64,000 nucleotides of DNA from Paenibacillus tianmuensis. Its GTDB lineage: Bacteria > Bacillota > Bacilli > Paenibacillales > NBRC-103111. The stretch's first letter is position 1. Each line of letters begins with the position of its first letter. Shown here piece by piece: positions 51,409 through 59,767 of this stretch. The position numbers and the translations under genes are program-made. Below the pieces are notes generated by a model. The model was given only the letters and a program-made list of their open reading frames with translations. It had not been told where the DNA came from and made no database searches. The stretch spans positions 1 to 64,000 of the forward strand of contig NZ_FMTT01000028.1 of NCBI RefSeq assembly GCF_900100345.1, read 5' to 3'.

Positions 51409-51990
51409 ATGGCAGAATTAATCAAAATTAGAGGCAGTGTGTTTATCGGCGGGTTGCTCTATCTGCCCCCAATTCAAGACCCGTCTACAGGCATGATCTA
51501 TGAATATCAGGCGGATGCAAGGGAATTCACTCCGCACGCGGTAAACACCGGGCGTTGCCGTGTGGAGCAGGAAGTCGTCATCGACTTCGTTAAGCAAAGA
51601 ATTACATCTTTCGCCAATACGGGTGTCACCGTGCTCAAATTGACAGCTCCAGATGGCTCCGTCGAGTACAAACAAGGAAAATCGTCTACGGACGGTATTC
51701 GCGTTGAAGACGAAGTGTGGGACGGGGATACGGTATCGTTAACTATGCGAGCGAGTGCAAGCAACCCGCTTCGTCCTGATGCGCCGACGGTTGACTACTC
51801 TCTGCAGATTACCGCATATAAGGATGGCACCGTGCAGGTGAAGGGCCGCCATGATGGGTTTCCTTGCTTCGAGTTCTATAAACAAGTGGATTTTGGGGAT
51901 TTTCAACTCCTGTACGCCCATGATTTTCGGAAGACGGGCGATACGCCAGCCACAATGGCTGGGGATATGGAATATCATTTTGAGGCATGA
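51409..51990 (+). CDS. Uncharacterised beta-rich protein
   Basis: 193 residues with a strong ribosome site (GAGGTGAGGAG, 8 bases before the ATG). Soluble, predicted mostly beta strands, ending DGFPCFEFYKQVDFGDFQLL and MAGDMEYHFEA. There is no signal peptide. I do not recognise the family. Its opening GSVFIGGLLYLPPIQDPSTG and the FPCFEFYK segment may help a profile search. It is co-directional with the SDR gene 53 bases downstream, which may share its transcript. Confidence 0.6.
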   Translation: MAELIKIRGSVFIGGLLYLPPIQDPSTGMIYEYQADAREFTPHAVNTGRCRVEQEVVIDFVKQRITSFANTGVTVLKLTAPDGSVEYKQGKSSTDGIRVEDEVWDGDTVSLTMRASASNPLRPDAPTVDYSLQITAYKDGTVQVKGRHDGFPCFEFYKQVDFGDFQLLYAHDFRKTGDTPATMAGDMEYHFEA

Positions 51991-52043
51991 GAATCGGAGA
52001 AATTTCGTCTTCAAACATATCTATATAATAAGGAGAATGAAAG

Positions 52044-52802
52044 ATGAATTCGAACAATAAGGTACTGATCACCGGCGCTGCCGGCAATATCGGCAAAGCA
52101 TTTAGGCAATACGCGAAAGAGGCGGGAGCGGAATACTGTTTCCGTTTGGCCGACCGCTCTTCTGACGCTCTAAGCGCCATGGCTCAAGCCGGAGATGAAA
52201 TCGTGACCTTGGACGTGACGGACCTGGACGCTTGCCAGCAAGCTTGCGCGAATGTCTCCACAGTCATTCACTTAGCGGCGGACCCGTCGCCTGAAGCGGA
52301 TTTTTACTCTTCTTTGCTGGAAAACAACATTAAAGGAACGTACAACATATTTCGCGCTGCCAAGGATCAGGGCTGCAAAAGGGTCATCTTTGCCAGCAGT
52401 GCCCAGGCTGTCGAAGCGTATCCGCTAGATGTCCAGATCCATTCGCACATGCCGGTTCGCCCGAAAAATTTGTATGGCGTAAGCAAATGTTTCGGGGAAG
52501 CGCTCGCTTCTTATTTCGCCGATGTCGAGGGTCTCTCCAGCATCGTAGTCCGCATAGCCAACTTTTTGAGTGATCCGGAGGCACTTCATGGGGCAAGCGC
52601 GCGAGATTTGAGCGCATATATAAGCCCTCGCGATTTGGGGGATCTGCTGTTGCGGTGCATCGAGACGCCTTCCATCAAGTTTGCCGTCTTTCCCGGAATC
52701 TCCAACAATCGCTATAAGCGGATGGATCTCTCGGACGTTCGCGAACAGTTGAAATATCATCCAATCGACGATTCTTTCGCTATTATAGAGGGAAAAAATT
52801 AA
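52044..52802 (+). CDS. NAD-dependent epimerase/dehydratase-like extended SDR
   Basis: 252 residues, AAGGAG 8 bases before the ATG. Rossmann motif ITGAAGNIG (about 9-17), DVTDLDAC, VIHLAADPSP, and the catalytic pair in YGVSK (about 137-141), with SSAQAVEAY supplying the Ser. The length and HLAADPSPEADF region are like uronate dehydrogenases and related small extended SDRs rather than full sugar epimerases. The substrate is probably a sugar or sugar acid; not certain. Possibly co-transcribed with the unknown gene upstream. Confidence 0.82.
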   Translation: MNSNNKVLITGAAGNIGKAFRQYAKEAGAEYCFRLADRSSDALSAMAQAGDEIVTLDVTDLDACQQACANVSTVIHLAADPSPEADFYSSLLENNIKGTYNIFRAAKDQGCKRVIFASSAQAVEAYPLDVQIHSHMPVRPKNLYGVSKCFGEALASYFADVEGLSSIVVRIANFLSDPEALHGASARDLSAYISPRDLGDLLLRCIETPSIKFAVFPGISNNRYKRMDLSDVREQLKYHPIDDSFAIIEGKN

Positions 52803-52921
52803 TTTAGGAGACTGTTCACATCATTGAGGCATTACTTACAGTGAAGCGAAGGTCATCCACATGCCGTATGTCATAATCAAGGGTGCCGACCTCGCATTGA
52901 CGGTTGGCCCCGTACTTAATT

Positions 52922-53102
52922 TATTGTTTACAATACATCACAAAAAGCCTTCCTATTCCAGGACTACCTCGTGCGCGCCGACTTCGCGTGTTATATATCG
53001 CCACTCACATATAATTCCGTCGTAGTCACGACCCAAACGATCAGAATGGAAGACGGTAAGAAGGTCCTGACCACTTACTGTAGCAAGTTCGAGATCGTCT
53101 AA
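52922..53102 (+). other. Open stretch without start codon, possible gene relic
   Basis: The frame reads FIVYNTSQKAFLFQDYLVRA, CYISPLTYNSVVVTTQTIRM and ends GKKVLTTYCSKFEIV and a stop at 53102. No start codon or ribosome site belongs to it, and I do not recognise it. The rest of the 390-base gap between the SDR and HigA genes shows nothing further. Confidence 0.25.
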
Positions 53103-53158
53103 GTACTACCATTAGTCGACTTCATAAAAAGTTCGTATTGAACCATCTCTGTAAAATT

Positions 53159-53186
53159 AGAGAGAACCCCATTCATGGTTCTCTCT
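53159..53186 (-). terminator. Terminator of the HigBA-type operon
   Basis: AGAGAGAACC (53159-53168) pairs with GGTTCTCTCT (53177-53186); on the minus strand AATTTT follows. It lies 8 bases past the antitoxin stop. Confidence 0.7.
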
Positions 53187-53193
53187 GCTTATA

Positions 53194-53532
53194 TCATTTT
53201 ACAAAAACTTGTTCACATCCTGCTGCATCCTCTCGGAAATTAGGATTTATGCCAGCCAGACCAAGTGCCCGGAATACTTTGTTGATCGTCTCCATTTTTA
53301 TGCCTTCATGAGCTGCTTCTATCTGAGAAATACGAGCTTGGGTAGTTCTAGCAGCATTAGCAAGTTCTTTTTGACTCCAACCCAATTGAAGACGTCGAGA
53401 CATAACAAGATCGCCTATAATAACTGAAAAAGAATTCAAGTATTCTCGTACTTCGGGTATCTCCTCAGCATCTTTCAAAAAATCGGCATAATCCTGTCCT
53501 AATTTCTTAGTCACAGTAAAACACCCTTTCAT
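53194..53532 (-). CDS. HigA-like antitoxin (Xre HTH)
   Basis: 112 residues. C-terminal half is an Xre-type HTH: VMSRRLQLGWSQKELANAAR, TTQARISQIEAAHEG, ETINKVFRALGL. The N-terminal 35 residues would wrap the toxin. ATG overlaps the toxin stop as ATGA (53529-53532), so the two are coupled; toxin first, antitoxin second is the HigBA order. It should neutralise the toxin and repress the operon. Confidence 0.85.
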   Translation of the reverse strand: MKGCFTVTKKLGQDYADFLKDAEEIPEVREYLNSFSVIIGDLVMSRRLQLGWSQKELANAARTTQARISQIEAAHEGIKMETINKVFRALGLAGINPNFREDAAGCEQVFVK

Positions 53533-54023
53533 AAATTAATGTATTTCCCCGGGTTGATCTTGAAATCTGAAAACATGGCTTCTGTTTCATGAACAACAAT
53601 ATCAAAGGCAATGGAAGATTTTGATTGTTTAAGAATCGAGCGGGTAAAAACTAAAATTTGTTGTCCTTCATGTTTATGGACAAAAAATATAGCACGAAAT
53701 GCTCCGTACCCTTGTCTGTTCACTCTAAGTTCAAGCAAAGGATGATGATGTACTAACTCTTTTACCGGTTTAGCAAGAGTAAAAGCGACTCCGTTATCAT
53801 CGGTATCTGATAACAACTTATCAAGCGAATCTGGAATACCATGACGACTGACAAAACTCATTGCACGTGTAATACGTGGCAGAATCCATAGCGCATCTAG
53901 ATCGCCTGCTTGTGCTTGAGCCCTGAGCATGTTTAAGTGGTTTAATACAGGTTGTTGTCCATGTTCATCCAATGCAAATTCGATCACTGCCATAATTATA
54001 CCATGCGCGATATAAATCATCAA
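53529..54023 (-). CDS. HigB-like toxin (RelE/Gp49 type)
   Basis: Up to 164 residues (TTG at 54023); an ATG at 53993 beginning MAVIEFALDEHGQQPVLNHL is an equally likely start, with AAGGAG far upstream of either. The RelE-fold core is seen in VKELVHHHPLLELRVNRQGY, FRAIFFVHKHEGQQILVFTR and the C-terminal VHETEAMFSDF. Family members cut mRNA at the ribosome. TATAAT sits directly before the 53993 ATG, which would give an almost leaderless transcript if used. The operon is complete and looks intact. Confidence 0.78.
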   Translation of the reverse strand: MMIYIAHGIIMAVIEFALDEHGQQPVLNHLNMLRAQAQAGDLDALWILPRITRAMSFVSRHGIPDSLDKLLSDTDDNGVAFTLAKPVKELVHHHPLLELRVNRQGYGAFRAIFFVHKHEGQQILVFTRSILKQSKSSIAFDIVVHETEAMFSDFKINPGKYINL

Positions 54024-54401
54024 ACAAATCCGCGCAACTCCTTGTTCAATTTACTGGAACAAGAAGCAAAATACTCCTTGTCCCTCGAGATATAATAAAC
54101 TTGAATTTGAGTTTAGTCGAGCTCGAAGTTATCCATATCGATTGTTTTGTCTTCTTTAGGATTACATAGGTCTGAACGTATTCCTGTGCCTCATGTAGTG
54201 GGGAGTCGGCTGACAAGCATTCGACAGGCACTGAAATATAGTGTTGCCCCTTCTCGTATCTCTCCGCGTGAAGCCAGCCTAGCCTGTTGCAAGATGGATC
54301 TCAAAAAGTCTGGACGAACGCCCTGCGCGTCGCTGGCCGGCGTCTTCTCCTCGCTCCTGACAGGAGATTTCCCTCCCGGCAGATTACGCCGATCGAATCC
54401 T
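54024..54401. other. Gap between HigB and MocR genes, no gene supported
   Basis: Short open frames exist on both strands but none has a ribosome site or recognisable product. Some minus-strand reading around 54190-54330 (SVPVECLSADSPLHEAQEYV) may be worn coding sequence. No repeat seen. Confidence 0.35.
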
Positions 54402-55742
54402 CTACCACCCGCTCCCCCGCCGCACTTCTTCGACGATGGCCCGAACCCCTTCATCGATCCGCTCCCGCTGCGCCCGCGAAATGCTGATGCGGATAAACTT
54501 TTCCCGCTCCGCATATTCCGCCAAATAAAACGGTTTGCCGGGAACGACGCTAACCTTCCTCGCCGCAATCCGCTTCACCAGACGCTCGATATTGACCGTC
54601 CGGGGCAGCTTAAACTGGACATAGACGCCCGAACGGACATCTGCCGCCTCGATCAGCCCTGCTTCGTTGTGCCGCCGCATGGCCTCGTTCAACGCGCGCA
54701 TCCGCTCCTCGTACAAGCCATATATTTTGTGCTTGTGCCGCTCGTACATGCCGTTTTTGATGTAAATTTCGAGCGCCGCCTGGGAGAGCAGCGAGGTGTC
54801 AGGGTAATTTTTGTACCTATGGTACGTCTTCAACAGCCGCTCCGGCAGCACGACAGCTCCGAGCCTCAGGCCGGGAAAAATGATTTTGGAGAAGCTCTTC
54901 AAATAAACGACGTGCGAGCTCCGGTCATAAGCGTGAATCGGTTCGAACCGCTCGGCGCCGAGGTCCGCCATATAATCGTCCTCCACGACGTACACGTCGT
55001 ATTTGCCGGCCAGCCGGGCGATCGCCTTCCTCTCCTCCACGTTGTACGAGGTGCCGAGCGGATTGTGGTATCTCGAGATCGTGTAAAAAAATTTAATCCC
55101 ACCGCTGCGGAACCGCTCCTCCAGCTCCTGCAGATCGATCCCCTTCGCCGTCCGCGCGATGCCGCGAACCGGAACGCCCTCCGCCTCCAAAAAGCGCAAA
55201 TAAAGATCGTAGCTCGGCTGCTCGACCAGAACGGTCGTCTTTCCGTTCGGAAACGGCATCTTCGCTAAAATCTCCAGCGCCTGCTGCACGCCCGAGCTGA
55301 CGAGAATCCGCTCCGCCTTGGCAAATACCTGATCGCCGGCCAAATGGGAAACGAGCGTCTGGCGCAGCGTTTCCAGCCCGTGCGAATCGCCGTAAGTAAA
55401 CAGATGGTATTTGTACGTATCGATGGCCTTGTTCAGGCAATGCTGGAAATCCAAATACGGAAACACGTCCAAATCCGGCGACGCCGAAGCAAAATCGATC
55501 GTTTCGCTGACCGTCTCGCTGCGCCAGTCTCCCAACTTCTCGACCACATAATAGCCGCTCTGCGGGACCGAATAGATCGCGTGGCGCTTTTCCAGCTCGG
55601 CATAGGCCCGGACAATCGTGCTGACGCTGCAGCCATACTCCTCCGTGGCGCTGCGGACGGACGGCAGCTTCCGGCCGGGACCGAAGTGCCCCTCCCGGAT
55701 TTTATGCTCCATATCGGATAAAATCGAGACATACTTTTTCAT
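54402..55742 (-). CDS. MocR-family regulator (GntR HTH fused to aminotransferase domain)
   Basis: 446 residues from the ATG at 55742 (AAGGAGG upstream; ATG-ATG start). N-terminal GntR winged HTH (about 1-75: LSDMEHKIREGHFGPGRKLP, SVRSATEEYGCSVSTIVRAY) and a C-terminal fold-type I aminotransferase-like domain with the PLP lysine in YLKSFSKIIFPGLRLG and SRYHNPLGTS, VVEDDYMADL. Such proteins sense PLP or an amino compound and control nearby genes. The divergent gene encodes an EamA exporter, and an 18-bp palindrome lies between them, so control of that exporter and of itself is likely. Confidence 0.9.
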   Translation of the reverse strand: MKKYVSILSDMEHKIREGHFGPGRKLPSVRSATEEYGCSVSTIVRAYAELEKRHAIYSVPQSGYYVVEKLGDWRSETVSETIDFASASPDLDVFPYLDFQHCLNKAIDTYKYHLFTYGDSHGLETLRQTLVSHLAGDQVFAKAERILVSSGVQQALEILAKMPFPNGKTTVLVEQPSYDLYLRFLEAEGVPVRGIARTAKGIDLQELEERFRSGGIKFFYTISRYHNPLGTSYNVEERKAIARLAGKYDVYVVEDDYMADLGAERFEPIHAYDRSSHVVYLKSFSKIIFPGLRLGAVVLPERLLKTYHRYKNYPDTSLLSQAALEIYIKNGMYERHKHKIYGLYEERMRALNEAMRRHNEAGLIEAADVRSGVYVQFKLPRTVNIERLVKRIAARKVSVVPGKPFYLAEYAEREKFIRISISRAQRERIDEGVRAIVEEVRRGSGW

Positions 55743-55764
55743 CATGCGCCTCCTTGTTACCCTC

Positions 55765-55801
55765 ATTATACACGAACCCATCCAACTGTATCGATACAGT
55801 T
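55765..55801 (-). promoter_or_regulatory. MocR promoter and palindromic operator
   Basis: AACTGTATCGATACAGTT (55784-55801) is a perfect 18-bp palindrome. On the minus strand a TATAAT (55770-55765) lies downstream, and the expected -35 position falls inside the palindrome, so binding would repress mocR transcription. It is also upstream of the divergent EamA gene. Confidence 0.65.
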
Positions 55802-55908
55802 TGGGCAAAATGACATTGTCCGGTTCACTCATTGGCCTTACCTTAGATAGTAACGGAAGAGACGTTCACGAACGCGCTCCCGACTGTCCAGGAGAGAAGG
55901 TTGTCCCC

Positions 55909-56856
55909 ATGAATCAAAAAGGATTAAAACTTGCTTATGTATTCTCCGTGCTGAATGCGGTGATCATCGGATTCTCGTTTCTGTTTACCAAAATCGCGCT
56001 CGAACACGCCCACCCGCTCGACACGCTGACGTTTCGTTTCGCCGCGTCGTTTGCGGTCATGTCGATCCCAGTCGCGCTGGGCTGGGTCAAGCTGACCTAC
56101 CGCGGCAAGCCGCTCCAGAAGGCGCTGCTGCTGGCAACGATGTACCCGCTCGGCTTCTTCACGCTGCAAGCGTTCGGGCTGAAGCACGCCACCTCGGCCG
56201 AGGGCGGCATTCTGTACGCGTTCACCCCGGTCGTGACGATGGTGCTCGCCTCGGTATTTTTGAAGGAAGCGACGACCGTTCTGCAGAAGCTGTCGATTTT
56301 CCTGTCGGTCTTCGGCGTCATCTTCATCTTTATCATGAAAGGAAGCCGCATCGACCTGTCGAACATGACCGGGATCTTCCTGCTGTTCCTGACGTGCGTC
56401 GCCTTTGCCGGATATAGCGTGCTGGCCCGTTCACTCTCGAAGGAGTTCAGCCCTGCAGAAATCACTTATTTTATGCTCGGCGTCGGCTTCGTCGTTTTTC
56501 TGGCCGTTTCGCTTGCCAGCCACACGTCCGCCGGAACGCTTGACCAATTCGTCGCGCCGCTGGCTAGCGGGACCTTTCTCGTCTCGGTCTTTTATTTGGG
56601 CGTGGTGTCCTCGCTTGCCACTGCCCTGATGGCCAACTACATTTTGTCCAAAATCGAAGCTTCGAAAATGAGCGTGTTCAGCAATCTGGCGACCATCGTC
56701 TCAATCGCGTCCGGGGCTCTGTTTCTCGGGGAAGAGGTGACGGTATACCATCTGATCGGATCGGTCATGATTATTGCCGGGGTTATCGGAACGAACCTCT
56801 TGGGGCGGAAAAAGACGACACCGCAAGGGATTCATACGAAGCGTGCGGAAGCGTGA
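55909..56856 (+). CDS. EamA-family (DMT) transporter
   Basis: 315 residues, ten predicted membrane helices in two EamA repeats, starting MNQKGLKLAYVFSVLNAVII at the ATG at 55909 with GGAGAGAAGG 8 bases upstream. Repeat landmarks: DTLTFRFAASFAVMSIPVAL, ATSAEGGILYAFTPVVTMVL and, in the second half, SSLATALMANYILSKIEASK with FLGEEVTVYHLIG. Exports small metabolites such as amino acids or purines; substrate not predictable. Divergent from and probably controlled by the MocR regulator. Confidence 0.88.
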   Translation: MNQKGLKLAYVFSVLNAVIIGFSFLFTKIALEHAHPLDTLTFRFAASFAVMSIPVALGWVKLTYRGKPLQKALLLATMYPLGFFTLQAFGLKHATSAEGGILYAFTPVVTMVLASVFLKEATTVLQKLSIFLSVFGVIFIFIMKGSRIDLSNMTGIFLLFLTCVAFAGYSVLARSLSKEFSPAEITYFMLGVGFVVFLAVSLASHTSAGTLDQFVAPLASGTFLVSVFYLGVVSSLATALMANYILSKIEASKMSVFSNLATIVSIASGALFLGEEVTVYHLIGSVMIIAGVIGTNLLGRKKTTPQGIHTKRAEA

Positions 56857-56867
56857 AGCGATATGCC

Positions 56868-56910
56868 AAAAACAGCCAGCCCCCTGATCTTCCAGGGGAT
56901 TGGCTGTTTT
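56868..56910. terminator. Bidirectional terminator between EamA and KamA genes
   Basis: AAAAACAGCCAGCCCCCTG and its near-complement CAGGGG..TGGCTGTTTT flank a short loop, with T runs in both directions, between convergent genes. Confidence 0.88.
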
Positions 56911-56917
56911 CGCTAGT

Positions 56918-58093
56918 TTAACTTGAGACCGCCCGGCGTGCCGCAGGAATTTCAGGCAACTCGTTCACGGAAACGATGGCGTCCGTCTTCTTCTCCGGCT
57001 TATGCCAGAACCGCTCGTTCCCCGGCAAATCGTCGAACCAGGCAGCCTCCTCCGGACAATCCAACATCATAAATTTACTGTACTCCCCGTCCCGCGATTG
57101 ATGGTACTTCAAATAAGCCTTGTCATTCTCGATCGCCAAAATCTCGATTTTTCCGGACGTATGGCTCATCGACAGACGTACCCTTTTTCCCAGACCGGAG
57201 GTTAAAGCTTTCGCTTGCTCGACAATAGCGTACACCCGCTTCAGGGGCAGGACAAACTCGCTGTTGCCGGCTACCGGGCGGTTGACGAAGAAATAATAAG
57301 GCGTAACGCCGGCCCAGGAAAGCTTGTCCAGAAGCTCGCCCAATACCGCGGGATCGTCGTTAATCCCCTTCAGCACCGGCGTCTGGTTCACAACGATGGC
57401 CCCGGCCTGATGCAGTGCCTCGAACCCTCTTTTTGCCTCCTCCGTAATTTCGCGGGGATGATTGATGTGCGCCATGACGTAGATGCGCTTATCCGCGGAG
57501 GAGAAGGTGCGAATGAGCTCCAGCAGCGCTTCGTCTTCGTAGATGCGCATCGGATTGAACACGGGCAGCTTGGAGCCGAGCCGGATGATCTTCACGTGCT
57601 CGATGGCCCGCAGCTTGCTTAAGATGTTGCCCAGGCGCGCCGTCGACAGGATCAGACTGTCCCCGCCGGTCAGGAGCACGTTGTTAATTTCGGGATGCCG
57701 GGCGATGTAAGCGATTCCTTCTTCGACATCGGACATCGCTTCTTTCACATCGTTGCGGAATAATCGTTTGCGGAAGCAATACCTGCAGTAAGCGCCGCAT
57801 ACTTCCGATACGAGCAGCAAAGCCGTTGTCCGGTATTTATGCTGACAGCCGGGAACGACATAATTCGTATCCTCGTCGGAAGCGTCCCACCGGCCGTATT
57901 CCAGCAGCTCGCCCTCGTTCGGGATGACAAGTTTTTTAATCGGATCGTCCGGATCGTCCCAATTAATGAGGCTCAAGTAATAATCATTCACGCGAAACAC
58001 GAACTTCTCCGTAATGGGCTTAAGCTTCTCCCGCTCCTGAAGCGGGATTTGGGGAATCTTATTCATATCGGTGATATATTTCGGCTGTGCCAT
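56918..58093 (-). CDS. KamA-family radical SAM aminomutase
   Basis: 391 residues from the ATG at 58093 (AAGGAGGG 8 bases upstream). Radical SAM/PLP aminomutase of the lysine 2,3-aminomutase family: cluster motif C99-x3-C103-x2-C106 (CGAYCRYC), LLTGGDSLIL, AHINHPREITEEAK, NQTPVLKGINDD. The Asp of GINDD corresponds to one lysine-binding Asp of the clostridial enzyme. The second (in its VDAPGGGGK motif) is absent; here the region reads LSMSHTSGKIEI. The substrate is therefore uncertain (lysine or another amino acid). It is the only gene downstream of a c-di-AMP riboswitch and terminator at 58186-58437. Confidence 0.85.
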   Translation of the reverse strand: MAQPKYITDMNKIPQIPLQEREKLKPITEKFVFRVNDYYLSLINWDDPDDPIKKLVIPNEGELLEYGRWDASDEDTNYVVPGCQHKYRTTALLLVSEVCGAYCRYCFRKRLFRNDVKEAMSDVEEGIAYIARHPEINNVLLTGGDSLILSTARLGNILSKLRAIEHVKIIRLGSKLPVFNPMRIYEDEALLELIRTFSSADKRIYVMAHINHPREITEEAKRGFEALHQAGAIVVNQTPVLKGINDDPAVLGELLDKLSWAGVTPYYFFVNRPVAGNSEFVLPLKRVYAIVEQAKALTSGLGKRVRLSMSHTSGKIEILAIENDKAYLKYHQSRDGEYSKFMMLDCPEEAAWFDDLPGNERFWHKPEKKTDAIVSVNELPEIPAARRAVSS

Positions 58094-58185
58094 GGCTTTT
58101 ACCCTCCTTGTCATGGATGTAATTACACCAGCAGTACCGCAGGACACCTCCTTATTCTCTTTTTCCGCAGATGGGCGAATAAAGC

Positions 58186-58255
58186 AAAAAGACCCGTACG
58201 GCAGCGCATCCCTGGGCATCATCGTGCCGCAGTCAGGCTGACTGTCGCGGGTCTA
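58186..58255 (-). terminator. Riboswitch-controlled terminator before kamA-like gene
   Basis: On the minus strand AGACCCG... and ...CGGGTCT close a long, GC-rich, branched hairpin followed by TTTTT (plus-strand A run 58186-58190). A small GACCCG/CGGGTC hairpin at 58268-58284 can compete for the same bases, giving alternative folds. It ends 90 bases before the aminomutase start. Confidence 0.7.
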
Positions 58256-58321
58256 TCCCTATCGAAAGACCCGCACAACGGGTCATTCATGCAATAAAGT
58301 TGCACGAAAAGCATGGACCCA

Positions 58322-58437
58322 TCTACTGCTGACGAGGTTAGCTGACGGACTCGGGAAAGATGGTTCCCTACGCACACAAGGCGATTCGCCCCACAAAAAT
58401 GGTTCCCCTGCTTTCCAACTCGGAGAAGTTGGAAATT
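58322..58437 (-). ncRNA. ydaO/yuaA-type c-di-AMP riboswitch
   Basis: The minus strand shows, in order, the conserved blocks of this class: AGGGGAACC, GGGGCGAATC, AGGGAACC (a second copy-like loop), then CCCGAGTCCGTCAGC directly followed by TAACCTCG. A TTCCAACT/AGTTGGAA stem opens the aptamer. In this class c-di-AMP binding favours the downstream terminator and turns expression off. A strong promoter (58450-58479) lies right upstream and a terminator and the KamA gene right downstream. Known targets of the class are mostly potassium uptake, osmolyte transport and cell-wall genes. Confidence 0.9.
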
Positions 58438-58449
58438 AAGCGTATTTTC

Positions 58450-58479
58450 ATCATACACAACGGAAGTTTCGTTCGTCAA
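58450..58479 (-). promoter_or_regulatory. Promoter of the riboswitch-kamA transcript
   Basis: TTGACG (58479-58474), 18-base spacer, TATGAT (58455-58450) on the minus strand, about 8 bases before the predicted RNA start, so the leader begins right at the riboswitch. Confidence 0.8.
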
Positions 58480-58511
58480 CCGTTATGAACGGATCGGGAA
58501 ATATTTCCCCC

Positions 58512-59726
58512 TTATTTCCTAGCTGCCGCCGGTTCCTCGGGCGTTTCCCGGCGAATGAGCAATGCGGCCAGCAATCCGATCCCGAGAATGAGCGCCAGCA
58601 GCACAAAGGTCAGCCCATAGCTGCCGGTTTCCATAAAACGGATGGAGAGGATGGGGCCCAAGCTTGTTCCGGCGAAGAGAATAAACGTGTAGACTGAAAC
58701 CGCAATCCCGCGCGATTTGCCTCCCAATTGACCGACGAGCGAAACCAGTGCCGGAACGGAGAGCGCAATGCCCGCCACAAAGACCAAGCTGAGAATAATC
58801 AGCAGGGGCAGGCTGGACATCAGCCCCAGTGAAGCAAGACCCGCCATCGCCAGCAGCAGTCCGCCGCGCAGAACGGCTCGAACACCAAACCGTTTGGCCA
58901 AGCGTCCGGATAAAGGAGACACCAGCATGCCGATTACGCCGATGGAGCGCACATACAGAATTTCCTGCTTGGTCAGCCCGAAGTCTGGTCCGCTCAAGTA
59001 GCTGCCTAACACCGTGTACATGCTGACAAACGACATGAGCAGCACCAGAGCGATAGCATAGCTAAGAAGAAGATTTTTCTGCGAAAATACGCTGCCGATT
59101 TGTTTCAAAGGCTCCCATATGTTGGCGTGGGCGTGTTGAATTTCCCCTTTCGGCAGGAACCGGATAACGAGAAACGCAGTCACGACATAAGCGGCGGCGA
59201 GAATATAGAATACCGCGTTCCACCCGTATTGCTGGCTGATTAAACCGCTGACGACCTGCCCTACGATTCCGGCAACCAGGAAGCCTGTGCTGATAAACCC
59301 GATCGTCGTCACCCGTTTTTCCGCGGGGAACATCTCCACCGCATAGGCCAGGGCCACCGGCGAGAACGTGGCTGCCGCAGCGCCTTGCAAGCCTCTCAGC
59401 ACGATGATCCAGAAGAAGCTGTCGATCGCGCCGAGCAGCAAGGAGATGACCGTTAACGCCATGAGCCCGATCACAATGACCTTTTTGCGGCCGTATTTGT
59501 CCGACAACGCGCCATAGATCAGGCAGCCGATCGCGAAGCCGAGGGAAAACACGCTTCCCGCAGCCGCTGCTTGGGTAGGCGTGATGCCGAACAGCTCCGC
59601 AAACAAGGAAATCAAAGGAATAGTGACGTACAGGCTTGACATCACCGCCATGCCGGACCAGCACAGCACCGCCGTCATCAAAGAATAGTTTCGCTCAGGA
59701 AGGGATGAATTGGCCAATTGCAACAT
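58512..59726 (-). CDS. MFS-family efflux transporter
   Basis: 404 residues, 12 predicted membrane helices, from the ATG at 59726 (GAGGTG 4 bases upstream). MFS signature in the 2-3 loop GALSDKYGRKKVIV and motif FSPVALAYAVEMFPAEKR; the C-terminal half contains LGGKSRGIAVSVYTFILFAG. Of the drug/sugar-efflux type. It lies 41 bases after an ABC transporter gene, and that in turn follows a MarR regulator, so the three form a probable operon for efflux of a toxic compound. Confidence 0.9.
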   Translation of the reverse strand: MLQLANSSLPERNYSLMTAVLCWSGMAVMSSLYVTIPLISLFAELFGITPTQAAAAGSVFSLGFAIGCLIYGALSDKYGRKKVIVIGLMALTVISLLLGAIDSFFWIIVLRGLQGAAAATFSPVALAYAVEMFPAEKRVTTIGFISTGFLVAGIVGQVVSGLISQQYGWNAVFYILAAAYVVTAFLVIRFLPKGEIQHAHANIWEPLKQIGSVFSQKNLLLSYAIALVLLMSFVSMYTVLGSYLSGPDFGLTKQEILYVRSIGVIGMLVSPLSGRLAKRFGVRAVLRGGLLLAMAGLASLGLMSSLPLLIILSLVFVAGIALSVPALVSLVGQLGGKSRGIAVSVYTFILFAGTSLGPILSIRFMETGSYGLTFVLLALILGIGLLAALLIRRETPEEPAAARK

Positions 59727-59767
59727 AAAGCACCTCTTTCGAATTTCGAATTTCAAATAAATTAGGA

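Noticed and set aside
54147-55268. 373-codon plus-strand open frame
   Set aside because: Antisense to the MocR gene, whose HTH and PLP-lysine motifs are unmistakable; its protein is Arg/Pro-rich low-complexity.
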